64,000 bases of DNA from Strix aluco (Eukaryota; Chordata; Aves; Strigiformes; Strigidae): contig NC_133934.1 of the NCBI RefSeq assembly GCF_031877795.1, forward strand, positions 104,906,610 through 104,970,609. The letters are read 5' to 3'. How positions within the stretch are numbered: the first letter of the stretch is position 1; each line of letters starts with the position of its first letter. Under the pieces are notes generated by a model, which saw only the letters and a program-made list of their open reading frames with translations, had not been told where the DNA came from and did no database searches. The translations under genes and the position numbers were made by a program. Shown here in pieces: positions 1 to 14,710 of this stretch.

Positions 1-612
1 AAGCTATATGAATGGGCTATATGCAAAAGTCTGTCCTGTAGAAGGTCACCCAATTAACAGCTAGTGCACTAAACCACTAAGTTTTATTAATACAATCCTC
101 TGCTTTAAACTTTTCTCATCTAAAAGCTTTTTTAAATTGCTAGCAATATTTCTGAATATAATTGCAATTAATTTACAGTAATTAGAGAAATGATGGCTCT
201 GAGTCTTATATTCCTATGTATATTTAGTCCACCAATATTTCAATGTATAAACATCAAAATATCTTTAAAAATCCAGTCCTCGTTCTCTCTCATTTCTCCA
301 GCTTCTTGAGGAAGTTGTAATGCTTTTTGTTTTCTGTCATTTTGTACTGTAAACTGTTTGGGCTGAGAATTCTGTTTTACTATATCTCTATACAGGATAA
401 CAGGAAAATTATTTTTCTTGGACCACAAACATAAACTGTGATGGATGGCTTCTTCCATCAGGACCATGTGTTGCAGGGGAAGGTAAAAGGGGAGGAGGAA
501 ATGTAGGTACTTCCCTCACCCACTTCCTCCCCTCCTTTTTCATCTCTATTATGATGGGAACTCAGCATAGGAAGGGACAGCTGATGCTACTGGAGAAGAC
601 ACAGTAAGAACT

Positions 613-685
613 TTTCATAGATTCATAGAGATTACACCTCACAGGGATCATTCAGTCAGACCTCTTGCTAAGCAAATAAGTTCTC
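613..685 (-). mobile_element. Possible ancient CR1 3' end, antisense
   Basis: TCATAGATTCATAGAG followed by GGATCATTCAGTCAGACCTC resembles the reverse complement of the conserved 3' tail of old amniote CR1 elements. It is short and diverged, so this is a tentative call from recall rather than alignment. Confidence 0.4.
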
Positions 686-2483
686 TATATTTAAATCACA
701 AAGCATAATTAAACTGAAGTTTTTCTTTTCTCAGAATATTTAATTGCTGCATGCTATGGGCAGAGAATAGGAGACCAAGCACTGCCAGTACTTGAGTTTA
801 CAGTAGTTTTTTAGCAGGGAGGTATTCAGGTGATCACAGCAGGGGAACAATAGCATGTAATACAGAGAAAAATGAGAACTTTTTCTTTTTACTGCTACTT
901 CTGTGAAAATACTATGTCAGTTCATCAGGTATGGCCAGTACACATAAACAAGGCTTGTAATCTCAGGTCTCGGGAGAACTAGGATGTTCTACTCCATGCT
1001 CTATGTCTACCTACAGATGGCCAAATGTTTTACAGAAACATGGGGAAAAATATCTTAGAATGCATGTAGACTTTCATGGGGGGAAAAGATATAATTTCTG
1101 ATCCTCGCCTAGAGGGATTTGGTGAGAGCTGAGCTTTTCAGGGCATTTTAAAAACACATTTAATTTCTTATTTCATTGACAAGTCTTAAAGGTCACTTGA
1201 ATGATCATGCAGTGCTTAAGTACCCCAACTGCCCTCAGATTGATAATACAGTGTTAGAATATAGTCACTCTTTATCAACACTGAAGCATGCTCTCTTTTA
1301 TAATTATTACTTATAATTAAGAATTTGGTGAAACAGTTATAAGGGCATCAACTGACAGCAGTTGACTTGGTAGCAAACCTGAAATTGGCCATAATTGCTG
1401 CAATAAATCAGTTTCACCAGGATTATTGCTACTGTAAAACTAATAGTCTATAAGAGTAATATGTGATTAAAGAAAGCTCCCTGTCAGATCTTAGCAACTA
1501 GGAATTCAGAATGTAAACTGAATTCCTGATGAAGAATGTAAAACTAATAAAGCTGCTGATAAAAAATGAGGTTGAAACTCTCCCAAAGTATCAACAATCA
1601 AGTTACAAATGAAGATAAATAAAAGGAAAGCTTGAGGAAAGCTTGATCAAATTTTGAGGCTGACAAGAAAAGACAAAACAGCATGCATACTGACACCCAA
1701 AGCTGACAACCTGAATGCCCAAAGCAGTCTTGGTGTCATTAAGCTCCCTGCCCTCGCAATGCTGTGGGAGTTGTGTTTTCACATCATTAATGGAAGAAAA
1801 AAGATGACTTCTGGAATGATACCACAATGAAACAATAAACATGGTTCTTTCAGTGGTCTAACAAAAACAATATTAAAACAAATGTCAGTATTAATCAGTG
1901 CAGTAGTCAAACTCCATATTCAAATCTCTGTTTGTTCTAAACAAGCCTTTTTAGCAATATATCTGTAATTGGTGTCAGGACAGTCATGGCTTCTGCTCAC
2001 TAAAGTATCTGTAGAACTTTTGGTCAATTTTTGTTATGAGAGGCTCTACATCACTCTTGCCGTCAAAGAACCAGTCTCAAAAAGTAAAGGATGGCTGTTC
2101 TGAGACCAGCTTGGTCATGTTCCTTGCTTGTATCCTGACTCTAAATGGGGTAAATATACATGACTAATTTCTCTTGGACTATATTATTTTTCACATTGCC
2201 CAAGCAACACTGGATGTTGAGGGCTTTCCTGTAGTGTAGAGATTTCTGATGGGATGAGTGATGAAAAAAAGTGACAGCTTCCATGACAACTTATACTACA
2301 TATTTCACAGACCTGTTTTTTCCCCATCCCTTAGAATACAGGGTACATTCCCATGCATTGTCAGTTTATAAAACGGAGGGGGGAGGGGAGCATTTTGGGG
2401 TATATTTCTTGGTCTCTAAAAACTAGTAAATTTTCCTGTATCTATGTGAACGCCCAGAAAATCTAGAAGTTCACCAAGGTAGG

Positions 2484-2547
2484 AGTTAAAAATGTTAAGT
2501 AAAGTAAAAAGTTTAAAAGTTTTTTAAAAGTTAAAAAGTTAAAAATA
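2484..2547 (+). repeat. Low-complexity GTTAAAAA/AAAAGTT repeat
   Basis: The words AGTTAAAAA, GTTTAAAAG and GTTAAAAAG recur with irregular spacing, giving a short AT-rich degenerate tandem. Confidence 0.7.
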
Positions 2548-4885
2548 CTATTTCCTATATCTAGCTTTAAATACTTGGAAGGTATTGACACATTGGTTTG
2601 TAGTGCTTGTGGTTTATTCATCACAAATGGACTAACTATCTCATAATAAAGATTAAATTCTTTTGAGTAAGCCTTTCAGACAAGTACAACAGGAAAATAT
2701 CAACATAGTTTTGTACCTACATGTGAATGCAAACCACACTTATGAGAATTATTTACCGCTTTTCTTATGAGGAAGAAAATAAATTCATGCAGACTATAAA
2801 ATCATGAATAAAATCAATGTTAAAAGGAACCGAATATATAAGAAATATGCATAGAGCAAAAATTACAGTGAAGAACTCACTACTACAGTGTTCACCTGAT
2901 TCATAACCAACTTCATTAAACTGCAAGGTAGAAAGGAGAAAGAAGGTCAATGGCTATTGCTGCAAAATCCATTTCCCTTTTACTTTATTCATAACTTTTT
3001 GAAGAATGACTCTTCACATCCTTAGCTGTTACTACAGCACATACCCTTCTATCTCACCAGCTCCTGTTTCAATGCATCCTAAAATGTTGCCATTGAGAGT
3101 TTACCATCCCATCCAGCTCTGAATAAGGTCCACAAATAACAAGACTGCAGGATTAAAACTGCACAAGTGCAAAGAATGTGTTGGAGTTTTAATTAAAAAT
3201 TTGACAGAACCTGCAGGTGAAATCCTTTTCTCATTCTTGAGACAGAATAGCAAGAAATGTTGTTGCAACTACCTCACCTTGTTTTCTTGAAGGAGTGACA
3301 ATGCACAGAAAGGATGGAAAGCCTGCAGCTCACTGAGAAGCTTGTGTGAGTTATGACTGCCAAAAGGTTCTGAGCAGGAAACTTGGACCCTGGCAGGAGA
3401 AGAACCCAGGTGTATTCACTGGGTTTCTGCATAGCTGCAGAAAGAAATAGCATTGCTTTACAATGAGCTTTAATTAACCAGATCTGGACAAAAGGGGACT
3501 GTATATCTGTAATCTTAGCAGAGTAGACAAAAATTAGGACCAAAGTGGGGAGCTTAGATAGCCCTGTCAAGTTACAGCTGCCTGATGAGAATTTTTTATC
3601 TATTAGGATGTCAAGTACTGACTTGACTCTGGTGTCAATCACTATTCAGCAAGAATCTGACTCATTAATCAACACATAGCTCACACTGATGATACTGAAG
3701 ACAGTTATTTCTCCACAGATCTGTATACCTCAAAATAATGATGCTGCATCTTTAAGACTGGTGTTCTATTCCTAAAAATAGAATCTAAATAACACAGGTT
3801 TCAGGCAAAATTTTTTGCAAATTGGGTGTTAACAGTTTATGAGAAATTAAAAGATGAGACAGGTTTCTGTAACAGACTCCTGAATCTGCTTTATATCTAT
3901 TTTGTGGAAGGGTTTTTATTTTAAGAAGACAAAAGCTTTAAAATGATCACATCATTTAAATGTTAGCAGTCTCCAAAATTGCCTTATTTTTCTCTCCACA
4001 TCAGATACAAGTCTGATAATGCTTTGACTGAAGTCAGTAGAATTGTTCCCATTCAATTACACCCTAAATCTGCAATGGGATATGCTAATGAGTATACTGT
4101 CAAATCCAGTGCAAGTGATGAGCAAAGGGTTTTTATGATGCACAGTCAATAATGAACATTTTCCTTTAGTTTTTCTGGAAGGCCTAGTAGTTTCAGAAGC
4201 AGGGGGATATTCAATGTCAAATACCTATTTCAAAAGGGCCAATTCTGCAACCAACACTCAAGCTAAACATTCAAAATCTGTTTCAGACCAGCGTCTGTGG
4301 CATTAGGTGATACCTGAGGTACATGAAGATGGCAGCCTCAGAGCTGATATGAGCAAGAGGCATCAACGACAGAAGGAAACAGATAAAGAGCATTCAAAAG
4401 GAAAACAGTGCCAAGCAATGCCTTCAGAAAAGTCTCCTCTCCCTGTTCTTCTGTAGTTAGTATTAAACAAAATCCTCACTGGCTGATCAACTCAAATTTG
4501 TAAGTCTGAAAATAATTCTGGCTATCCCATAGCATGATAATGGTCATGAGATGAATTTTGCATCTTTAATCCACCATGACTACTGAGGAGAAAAATCTCT
4601 GAACTTTTCTGTCCATCAGGCCACCAGGATCGTGCCCACTGTTACCTGAAACTGTTCCAGAAATGAATGTCGAGATACAAATGGGAAGGAACTGCACTCG
4701 CAGTTGTTCTTTTCACCACTATTAGTGGTATAGTCTAGTTAAGAACTATCTCCACATATTTTTCCCATATTTACAGATAGCTGTTCAGTTGATGGAAGCT
4801 AGATAACCTGTCATGTACCATATAATACCTATATTCTTTCTAATCTAATTAGAAAACCCCATCTTTATAGTCATGTTTTTATTAG

Positions 4886-5403
4886 AATCATAAAATAGAA
4901 CCATAGAATCATAGAATAATTTAGATTGGAAAAGACCTTTAAAATCATAGAGTCCAACCATGAACCTAACACTGCCAAACCCACCACTAAACCATGTCCT
5001 TAAGCACCACATCTACATGTCTTTTCAATACCTCCAGGAAAGGTGACTCAACCACTTCTGTGGGCAGCCTGTTCCAGTGCTTGACAACCCTTTCGGTGAA
5101 GAAATTTTTCATAATATCCAGTCAAAACCTCCCCTGGCCCAACTTGAGGCCGTTTCCTCTTGCTTGTTACCTGGGAGAAGAGACCAACACCCACCTCGCT
5201 ACAACCTCCTTTCAGGCAGCTGTAGAGAGCAGTAAGGCAGCCCTGAGCCTCCTTTTCTCCAGGCTAAACAACCCCAGTTCCCTCAGCCACTCCTCATCAG
5301 ACTTCTGCTAGAGACCCTTCACCAGCTTTGTTGTCCTTCTTTGGACATGCTCTAGCACCTCAATGTCTTTCTTGTAGTGAGGGGTTTCTCCTGGACTGGA
5401 GCC
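4886..5403 (-). mobile_element. CR1 LINE 3' fragment, antisense
   Basis: Read on the minus strand, this matches the last part of the CR1 ORF2 region (CTACAAGAAAGACATTGAGG, then the GGGAACTGGGGTTGTTTAG segment) and the complete 3' UTR. It ends in two ATTCTATG octamers (minus-strand copies at 4902-4917) plus decayed ones to 4886. Several indels and in-frame stops make it non-coding. It is older than the copy at 18550-19663. The small plus-strand ORF at 4994-5311 is only a shadow of it. Confidence 0.92.
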
Positions 5404-6134
5404 ACTTACCCATTTACATTTAAAAGTTAATTGAACTCAGTGACACACCATCAATGTGCATTTTCTCCTGGGGTATACCCAACCAACTGGCCTTGTGTTC
5501 CTTTTAAATAAGGGCAGTGATAATGAACACTTAAACTGAAAATTACAAGTCTTTTAAGGCTGCTTTAGAAATGTGCAGCTTATGCAGGGCAAGGTTTCCT
5601 CAAGTCCAGACTGGGTCTCTGTGTGCTCTGAATGAGAAGAAATGGAAGAGCTCTGCATCCCAATTTTCATCCCCCTTTGCTTCCTTCCTCAGCATGACCA
5701 AGCTTCCCTTCTCCAGCCTTTGATTCCTGACCGTGAGAGGCAGCACAGCCTTCAACCAGGGAAGGGGTGTCTGCCACAGACCCCTATCCTGATGGGTGCA
5801 GCATGTAGTAACACTCACGGGGCCTACCTTCATTTCCTGATCCCAGTGCCGTCACAGTGCAGTGCAACAGGTTAAGGGTTACCAGCACCACCAGCTGAAG
5901 CATCTGTCACGCCTTTCTCTCAAAAATCAAATGCAAGCATGATAAGCAAACCCAACAAATTAAGATACAGATGTGAGATACCGGTCTACCTATCCTGACA
6001 AAACAAAGCTATTTGATTTTTATTATGGTTAATGCCTAACCTCTTTGAATTTTATTAATTTTTAATCACTTCTCTCCAAACATCTTAATTTCATTTCAGT
6101 GCTTAAAGGGGCTTTATAAGAAAGATTGGACAGT
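5404..6134. other. Non-coding spacer between two CR1 fragments
   Basis: Somewhat GC-richer around 5600-5880, where 77-codon ORFs occur on both strands with no family signature. Nothing else is supported. Confidence 0.5.
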
Positions 6135-6335
6135 TCTGTTAGTAGGTCCTGTTGCGATAGGACAAGGGGTAATGGTTTTGAACTAAGAAGGTAGATTCAG
6201 AGTAGAGATAAGGATGAAATTCTTTACAATTAAGGTGGTGAAACACTGGAACAGGTTGCCCAGAAAGATGGTAGATGCCCTGTCCCTGGAAACATTCAAG
6301 TTCAGGCTGGACAGAGCTCTGAGCATCTGACATGA
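6135..6335 (+). mobile_element. CR1 LINE fragment, plus strand
   Basis: The GATAGGACAAGGGGTAATGG segment, followed by ACACTGGAACAGGTTGCCCA and CCTGGAAACATTCAAG, is typical of the end of the CR1 ORF2 region. The fragment is truncated at both ends. It lacks the terminal octamer and carries many substitutions, so it is an old copy. Confidence 0.85.
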
Positions 6336-9300
6336 TCTGACAATCATGTACTAGCACAATGTGGTGTGGTTATTTCCATCAGTACAGGGAATGCTGAGTT
6401 ATTTGTTCATCCTCCACATTCTCCTCCAAATAAAATACTGGCTTCACTTGATGCAGTGGAAGTTCTGCCACAGCTGGACTGGCATATCATACATCCTATC
6501 CTGAGTACTTTAAAATAATTACCATCTTTTGGTTGTTCTACATTTTATAAGAGAGAAAAGTAACCACATCTAGATTTATTCCCCTCCTCTTGCATGGGAG
6601 TCCTTGTGGGAATCCTGAAAAACAACAAACTAAATCAATGACTGTGATCTGGATATGACTGGTATGTCTGTTTGCATTTTAAAAAATAGGGCTGTCTCCC
6701 AGCTTTCATCACTTATGTAGCTCTGCTGGTGTCTGAGCTCTAGGGAAAAATTTAAGAGTCTTAGCCATGCCTACATGACACACAGAGGAAGACCTCTGTT
6801 CTCACAGTCCAGCCTTTTGGTTTCCCCTAGAGCTTGGAGACTGGCAGCAGGGTTAGCTAGCAGCTGAGAGCAGGAACTGCTGGCTACTGAAATACAGACT
6901 GACACACCAGGCATGCCCACAGATTAGGCAGTGGGAATTAGGTGCCTACACAACCTCCAGGGCTCAGCTCTCAGACACTGCAGTAATGGCTGACATTATC
7001 CATTCAGAGAGCGAAATATTAGATTACGTAGACTGTTCCTAAGGCTGCTGACACACTGCACAGTTCTTCATTTTCTCAGTTATTCATGTGTTTGATCTCA
7101 GAAGCAGCAGTAACGATGGCATTTGGAGGAAATGAGGGCATAGCATCCTATGGACAAGCAGGTTTCACAGGTTGAGAAACATGTTAAATATATGCTTTGA
7201 CCTATAACCCATTAGGTCCAACAGTACAAACCCCACAAGTTACTTGGCATGAAAAAGGGAATAATGCAAAATACTGGGGAAGAGATGCACACGGTGATAG
7301 CAAAGCAGGAAAACAGATGAACATAAAAGAAGCTATATCTGGATGCTGGTGTAAAAATTTTGTTTCTCAGCACATGCTATTTGAAAGATTGTGGGAAACA
7401 GAGGTTCTTGCATCCCTGGAATAGATGCTAACAAATGTCATGCTCAAAGTAGTGTTCTATAGATATAAAAAACAGGGATCACTCTCTGAGATCCATTCAT
7501 CGCGGTGAGGCAAGTGGTGCATGAAATACCATAAGGAAGCTCGCAGGATGTATCAAAATCAATGGTTCAATTTGGATCACTTTTCAAGTATCTCTCCTAA
7601 TATCACTACTAGGTCCTTGTCAATTCACATTGTGGAGTGGTGTCTGAGTGCAGAAACTGAATATGTTCTCCAGGAGCACACCTAGTGTACTGCCACCTCA
7701 AACAGGCACTAAATCTGTGAATTTGGAGATTTGTGCTAGCCCAAAATTTAAAATAACCCACAATGTGACATCCAGACCTCAGCACTAACTCTTTCACTCT
7801 ACATATCTACTGTTATTGGTCTACACTATTTGCTAATGTACTCTGGGCCTTGGATGTCACTTTTTACAAGTGTTAGCAAATGCTGATAAAGTGAAAGAGG
7901 CTACTAAAGTGGTTCTGGCTTCAGCGACCAAGGGTAGATGAAAGGGGAGAGAGGAAAAAGAGGGAGGGAGAGACAAGGGCAGAGACAGTAGGAGTCCTAC
8001 CAGCATGGCTCACAAAGAGGCTGGCAGAGTGATGCTCTGAAGCTCTCAGAAAAGTTGGGGGAAGCAGAGTGAAAAGATGCAGGCTTTCTCCCACTACCAA
8101 AGAATAAGTTCTGAAAGAAGCCAAAAAGTATGTGAGTCATTATTAATATCAGAAGGCAAACATGGATGATGCCTATAACATTTATTTTCTTTTCATGCAC
8201 TCTTGTTAATCCAAGACATCATCTGAATATCTAACCAAATGCATATACTTAAAAGCTCTCATCTTTCCTGTATTTTATTCATATATTATCACACAGCTTG
8301 CATTCTGAAATGATGGGATGGCATGAGGCACACTACTGACCGTGACACAGAGATGAAACAACCATTTACCACCCCTGCCTGCTTAATGACCTTCACCTCA
8401 CCATCTCCTCCTTCAGATAGTTTTGAATATTGAAAAATGCTTTCTCTGTCTGAAAATTACAGCAGCTGGATAAATAAGATGGTAGATAGTAGATAGCATG
8501 AAGGATGCAAACAGCAATTTGTATTTCTTGTGTCAAAAGAAAATGATATGCATAGGTGAGAAATTAAAAACAAGTAGTCTGAGTTTTAAATAGAGATGAA
8601 AATAAAATTACAGCTAGAGATTGACACTTACATTGGGCAAATTGCCTGCAGAAATGACTAGTAGTAGCTTCACTGAAGACATGCAGATGAGTTTTCAGCC
8701 TACACGAAGATTCCCTTTGACCCCTCTCCACACTATGAGGCAGTGACGTGAACGCATGGGTTACATACCATGATACACTTCGTTGTTTCACACTCCACAG
8801 GCTCCAGATGGCCTTTCAGTACAGAAAGAATCACTGAAGGTAGTGAATTACTGCAGAGTTTAGTCCTGGAGCATCTGCATGGGGCCAGGTTTCAATTCAG
8901 AAGAGAGGCATTACCTGAAATATTTTTATTGTTGCTGTTATTTGGAATTTTCTGTTTGTTTGTTAGAAGGTGGATTTTTTCCTAAAATACTCAGCATAAG
9001 TAACTATTGCAATAAATCTATTTTACATCTGTATTTACTTAGTTGTAGCATTTTACTCTGGAACTACATTTTAAGCTATTAAGCTCTATTTTAAAAAGCA
9101 AACCAAACACTGGCCTTTGGTTTTCTGCTGGTCATTTAGACGATTAAACAAAAGTTCTTCAACTTCATAAAATATGCAAGATAAACATGCAAAAAATCTT
9201 TGGTTGTGTCAGACTGGAAAAGATTGCCCTCTGTTTTACTGTATGATATACCATCAGGGACTACATCAAATATCTGAATTGGAGTGGGATTTGGAAGTGG

Positions 9301-12300
9301 AGATTTTCTGTTGTATCATGTTATTTTCTCAGATGTACTTTCTAGCACTTATTTTGTGCAATACAGTATATACATAATAGCATGTTGCATATATGTTGAC
9401 ACAATTACCTCATTTTTGTAAGCTGCATAACTTTCAGAATCCCTTAATGAGACCCATTTGTGTAACTAATAGAAGAACTACAAAAGAAGAGATTTTGTTC
9501 AAGTGAGATTGAATGCTAAAGGAAAATAAATTATTAAATACAAAATTTAGCACCACACTCAGCACAGCTTTCCAGTGTAAGAGCTCAGCAAAAAGTTTCT
9601 GTAATAAAAAAGAAATTTTCTCGTCAAATGTACTTAAAATCACATTCAGAGGCTGATGATCTTTGATGTTTTACTGAACTTCAGTATCCCAGGCTACTTT
9701 AGAAAAACATGTATATTTCAAACAAAATCATAAAAATCCTAAAGGAGCAGAAATTGAAGTTTCTTATTAAAAAAATTCTCAATGTAAACTTATCTTCAGG
9801 TTTCAAAGAAGAGTAAAAATCATAAGGAAATTTTAGAACTAGATGCCTGTACACAGTAAGATATCACACTGTGAGTTTTGTTGGAGTGGGAATTTTAGGT
9901 TTGCCCTTTGGTTTGAAGTCAGTCTTGTATCTGCAGGTCATCCTCAATGAATGGAAAACTCTATACAGTTTTAGAGCCCATGAGGTAATTTTTGCTCAGT
10001 ATTTTCCCTGTAAAAACATGACAGCACACCCCATTTTATGAAACATATTTGGATAGGCTGACAATTATGTATTCATCATTGATTTTCCAGTATTTCAGAC
10101 CGTAAGTGGTTATTTGTGTATTAGATTTAAGATCATAACGGCATCTTTGTATAACCCTTTTGCAGTAGCATTGGGGCCTACTAAAAGCACAGGACATCAG
10201 AAGACCAAAGATAATAGTTACAAAAAGAAAAATCTGAAATATTTTCAGTGACTGTTAGATGTACAAAATAGTGTGCCCCAAATGCTGAACTATCTTCAGA
10301 GATGTACAAGTACCATAGATAACCAAAGTTAACTCTAGGATTATGCTTTTCTTCAGTCAATCTTATGCAGGTGGACTTAAACTTCAAATAACACAAACTA
10401 GACCTGTGCTGTCACTCTATGATGTGTACTGCTACTTCAGCTGTTATTAGCCATAGTTCCCTTTAATTGCATATTATCACTTCCATGATAAAAACAGCTT
10501 CCCGTTGCTCCCAAGTAAAAAGAAACAATTACATGCCAGATTATGATGACATCAATTTTTAACAAGATTTACTGTGAATTAAATGATTGCTTGCTGTATA
10601 AATACGTTTCAGAAGACTGAGAAGTTATCCATCAGGATGATCTTTATCATTTATTCATATGACCTCTAAATGAAAATTCATACACTGAGAACTCCTTCCA
10701 AAAGCTAGATGAAATAAGTAAAAAATTTTAACTGGGTATCATACAACTGTGGTTATCCTATAAATTTACTTTGCTCTCTGCAATCATAGCAATATTTCCT
10801 GATTTGTTTAAAGTTATTTGCATGCAAACAGCACCTCCCCTTCTCTCCAGCCCACCCCATTCATAATTGATCACCCCCTCATTTAGGTCATAACTTTAGT
10901 GCAATATTTATTCTCTGACTGTATCCAGGCCTGCCAAAATAAATACTTAGCACTGTCAAACAGTATCCAACCAGCATACATTTAAACGTAACAATTACTG
11001 TAAAGAGGCTGGCAAAGACTAGTAACTGCGCCATTTCAAAACTAAGATGGACAGAACACCAGAGAACAGTATCTGCTGTAGTGAAGTACTTCAAGACAAG
11101 GAGCAGAAGACCCAAGACATCTTTCCTGATAATTGCCTTTTGTGATAATGATTTGCAGTTACTTGTGCTTACTGATGGACACAATCCAACACAACGAAAG
11201 TGACAAATGTCACAGGTGCCTTTGTTTAAATCAGTTCTGAAATATTTCAAGGAGGTTCATTAATCAAATTATTGGGAAAGTTTACTCTTACAGATTTTCA
11301 AGCCCATATTTTTTCGGTGGATTTGCATGTTCTTTGAATGCGCATTTCCATCTCTGCTTGAATGATGAAAAATTCCCATTCTTCTTGTAACTTACATGAA
11401 TACAGCTATTCAAAGATTAAACAGCTCTTCAAAACAGAGAATTTATAGTGAGTCACTTGTACCACATGAAACAATTCCAAGACCCCAAAGATTACAAGCA
11501 GGGAATCACTAAAATTATAACAACACTTAGAAAGAAGCAACAACAAGCAGAGTATGAAAAATTGTGTAGAATTGTTCACAGAATTAAAACAATGGTTATA
11601 CAACACACTTGGCATGGGGATTATAACACAAATTTGTGAATAAATTGCAAGCTTGTCCCATCAAAAGGGGTTTCTGACATTTCCATTTGACAATGACAAT
11701 TTTAACAAGTTTTCATTTACTTTCATTTCATTATTAGCTCTTACAGTAAAAAGATAATAGGTAAAAACAACCCTATTCTACAGGTGAAATAAAAGAAGTG
11801 TGTAAAATTTTGTTCAGGGGCAATGGATGAAGCCCCTCTTGGTTTCGACAGAGTTTTGCCGATTTACCCGTAAGTAGTTTGAGACATTTTATCCTGCACA
11901 GCTACGCAAAGAAAACTGCTGTAAACAACACCACAGGTTTTCACCATGTGAAATGTCTTTTGGGATTATCTTTGTGTCAAGCCTAACTAAATTGTTTCCT
12001 TTTTTTTTTTTTTTTGTTTAAATACAATGATACCTATCAAGCATCTTGAAGTGTTGCAATTTTATAGGGGTTAAATGTAAAGATAATAAATGAAATTCTC
12101 TCAAATCCCTGTGGAAGCTTCTCTGAAGAATATACTGTTTCCCTATAAGACAAATTTCCATACTCAGAGCTGCATAGAGCGGTTTTGCCCGAGATCAAGA
12201 TGGCTGATAGGTACAAATTGCAAACCAGGAGCTATTTTATTGTTTTACAAAGTGCTTTAGGCTGGCTAGGCTTCTAAATATTACCCAAAAAGTGTAACTG

Positions 12301-14710
12301 AATCCTAATTTTGTCCTCAGGATATACATCTAAAATTATACAAGTCTTGCCAAGGAGATGTAATTACAGGTGAAATCAGCTCTGACACCAGTATTGTAAT
12401 CTGAACTCTGGATGTTTCAGATGCCGGCGATGTTTGCAGGTATCAAATCACAACTCCAACCTTCTTTCCCTTTGAGGAAATACACTGGGGTCCTCTATGT
12501 TCAGTTACACTGTAATAATGACTAGAAACTGAGTCATAAATATTCTGCCCCAGGATGGTACGTACCACTGTGAAACCTAGAGGCAAAGCTCAGTTAACAT
12601 AGTGATCCACACTCAGTGAAGTCAATAGAAATACGATAATTTTCACTAGATTAAGACATTCCCCCTTGGAAGATACCCCTACTTCCAAGTAAGAAATAAA
12701 GCATGCAATTCTCCTGCTATAAGTGCTTGTTTGGTTTATGCCCTTCAAAGTGGCGAGACTAGTTGCCTTACTTTTTTTAAACACCAGGTTTTTCTACTGG
12801 AATACACATTAGAGCATAGAACAAGCTGGTATTATTTGGGGAGAATGACTTCTCAGATATTTTTTATCCAGCTAAAACAACGTATACAACTTCCTCCTTC
12901 TTTTAAAGTATTCAAGTTAATCAAGCAGTAACAAGAGTTTATGTACAACTCTCTGCCCTGCTCCAGGCAGGTTTTAACTCGGTGTGGTGAAAATCTGCTA
13001 AATACAGTTTGTCCTTGGCTATGTTTACAGCCAAAACATACTCAATAGCATTTCAGCTGCACCTACTTCTGATGACACTTGTCACCAAGCAACTTTTCAA
13101 AGGCAGGCAAGGATTGAAAACTGAGGTTCCAACCACTGATACATCAATACAAAGCTGGTTAATTACAAGTCAATAGAATTACTCAGATTTGGAAAAGTGT
13201 GTCTGAGATCAGAATCTGGCACTGTGTCTTATCTCGTTTGCTGGGGCAACCACCTTGCTCTCGAGAACTTGGGGAGTGTGCTGTCAGCACGTGTTCAGCC
13301 CTCAGCTTTCCTGAAAACATTGATGGCACAGAGCAGTTTGTTGTATGATTCTGCAGATAATTGATTTCAGTAATGGTACTCTGTGCCAGTTATTAACTAC
13401 TACAGTAGAAAATGTGATGAAGTGGGAAGAATTGTAATGTAACACAGCTTTTGCCATCTGATTTTAATATCTTCAGCAGCTAAGTCTGAAATAAATGCAT
13501 CCGGATCAAGAGACGAATCATTTGTGTGTTCACTAAGCAACAGCTTGACTCTTTCTCTGATGAATGTGGTTTAAAACATCTGTTTTTACAGAATAGATGT
13601 TAATTTCTCAATTAATTGTAAAGTTCAAATGACAAAATTTTGCTTTTAGGAGAAAATGCTTTCTAACATACCATTATAATGAATCACTTCCATCTGTCTA
13701 TTTGCACTTAATTTTCAACCATAACTAAAATTGATGTAAAGTTTAGGCACTCTGCTAAAAGTAAAATGATAACCAGAATCATGACATCTAAGATACAATA
13801 GTTGCATCAAAAGCGAAACATTTTAAAATATGTTGGCGTTTTAATGAAGAGTTAAAATCTCTCCTGACTCACAGCACATCCAGTGACATCAGTCATAAAG
13901 CAAGAACAGAATTTACATCTGAATGGTTTAAGTGGCCTGAAATTTTCTATCTTAATCAAAAGGTCATGTAAAATGTATGACTTCCAAAAATATGCAATTG
14001 AAGTGGTTACTGAATGATTTTTAACAAAACTATAGCAGGTTACAATTCAACCAATTACCCAAACTATATAATATTTTGCTATTTTGTAGAAATAAAAGGT
14101 TGTAAAAGAGCATTCACTCATTAATTTCTCAGCAAGATTTATGAAATATTCTCTTTGAGTGGTGCACAGGGTGTCTACATTTTGAAGAGGAGACTGAATT
14201 AGTCAGTGGGACCCCACTGCAACGGCTCAGCCTACCAAAACTCTTTCAAATTTGCTGAAGGTTCATGGCGTGTACAAATTAGAGCAGTTTCACAGGCTAT
14301 CACATCACTGCTGTGCTGAAAAGTTGAAAGATACTGATGAAAACTATTGATATTTTTTCCTGGGTTTTAAATAGTTAATAAATTACCATAGACTTCCTTT
14401 TAAGTGTCTTGACTGTTTCCTTTTCATTGCTACAATACTCAAGACACAGTGACACTAGGAGAAATGCATCTTGAGTGACAGAAAATATATCATCTACCTT
14501 GTGAGCCATTTGTAGGGTTTTTTTAGGGCAGAGATTTTGAGAGTCAACCTTACTGTGCCATCAGGAGAAATGTTTATCAGAAGGCTGTTTCTAATTGCTA
14601 TGGGCTTCCTTGCCTCATACTTCAGATGGAGTTGACTGGGCTAGCATTCAACTGTGGAAAGAAAATTAAGGATTGAGCTCCCAATATCAGCATGTGAAGT
14701 GCTTCATCAG
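6336..14710. other. AT-rich non-coding DNA
   Basis: No protein-coding gene or RNA gene is recognisable. There is a T16 run at 12000-12015. ORFs of 60-120 codons, including 10888-11250 (minus) and 11448-11639 (plus), show no known motif. Parts of 10.4-10.7 and 13.4-14.1 kb have the even, repeat-free AT-rich texture often seen in conserved non-coding DNA, but conservation cannot be judged here. Confidence 0.5.

Larger units (their letters stand above)
1..4885. other. AT-rich non-coding DNA
   Basis: I saw no gene, RNA gene or recent transposon here apart from the possible CR1 tail at 613-685 and the simple repeat at 2484-2547. ORFs such as the 122-codon one at 3274-3642 (minus) have no recognisable domain or homologue and fit chance expectation. 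Confidence 0.6.

Noticed and set aside
4994-5311. 105-codon ORF with Ser/Leu-rich protein
   Set aside because: It is the reverse strand of an antisense CR1 element.
11448-11639. Charged Lys/Gln-rich 63-codon ORF
   Set aside because: It is short, overlaps an antisense ORF and resembles no family I know.
12000-12015. T16 run as the tail of an antisense retropseudogene
   Set aside because: No adjacent coding-like sequence or target duplication was seen.
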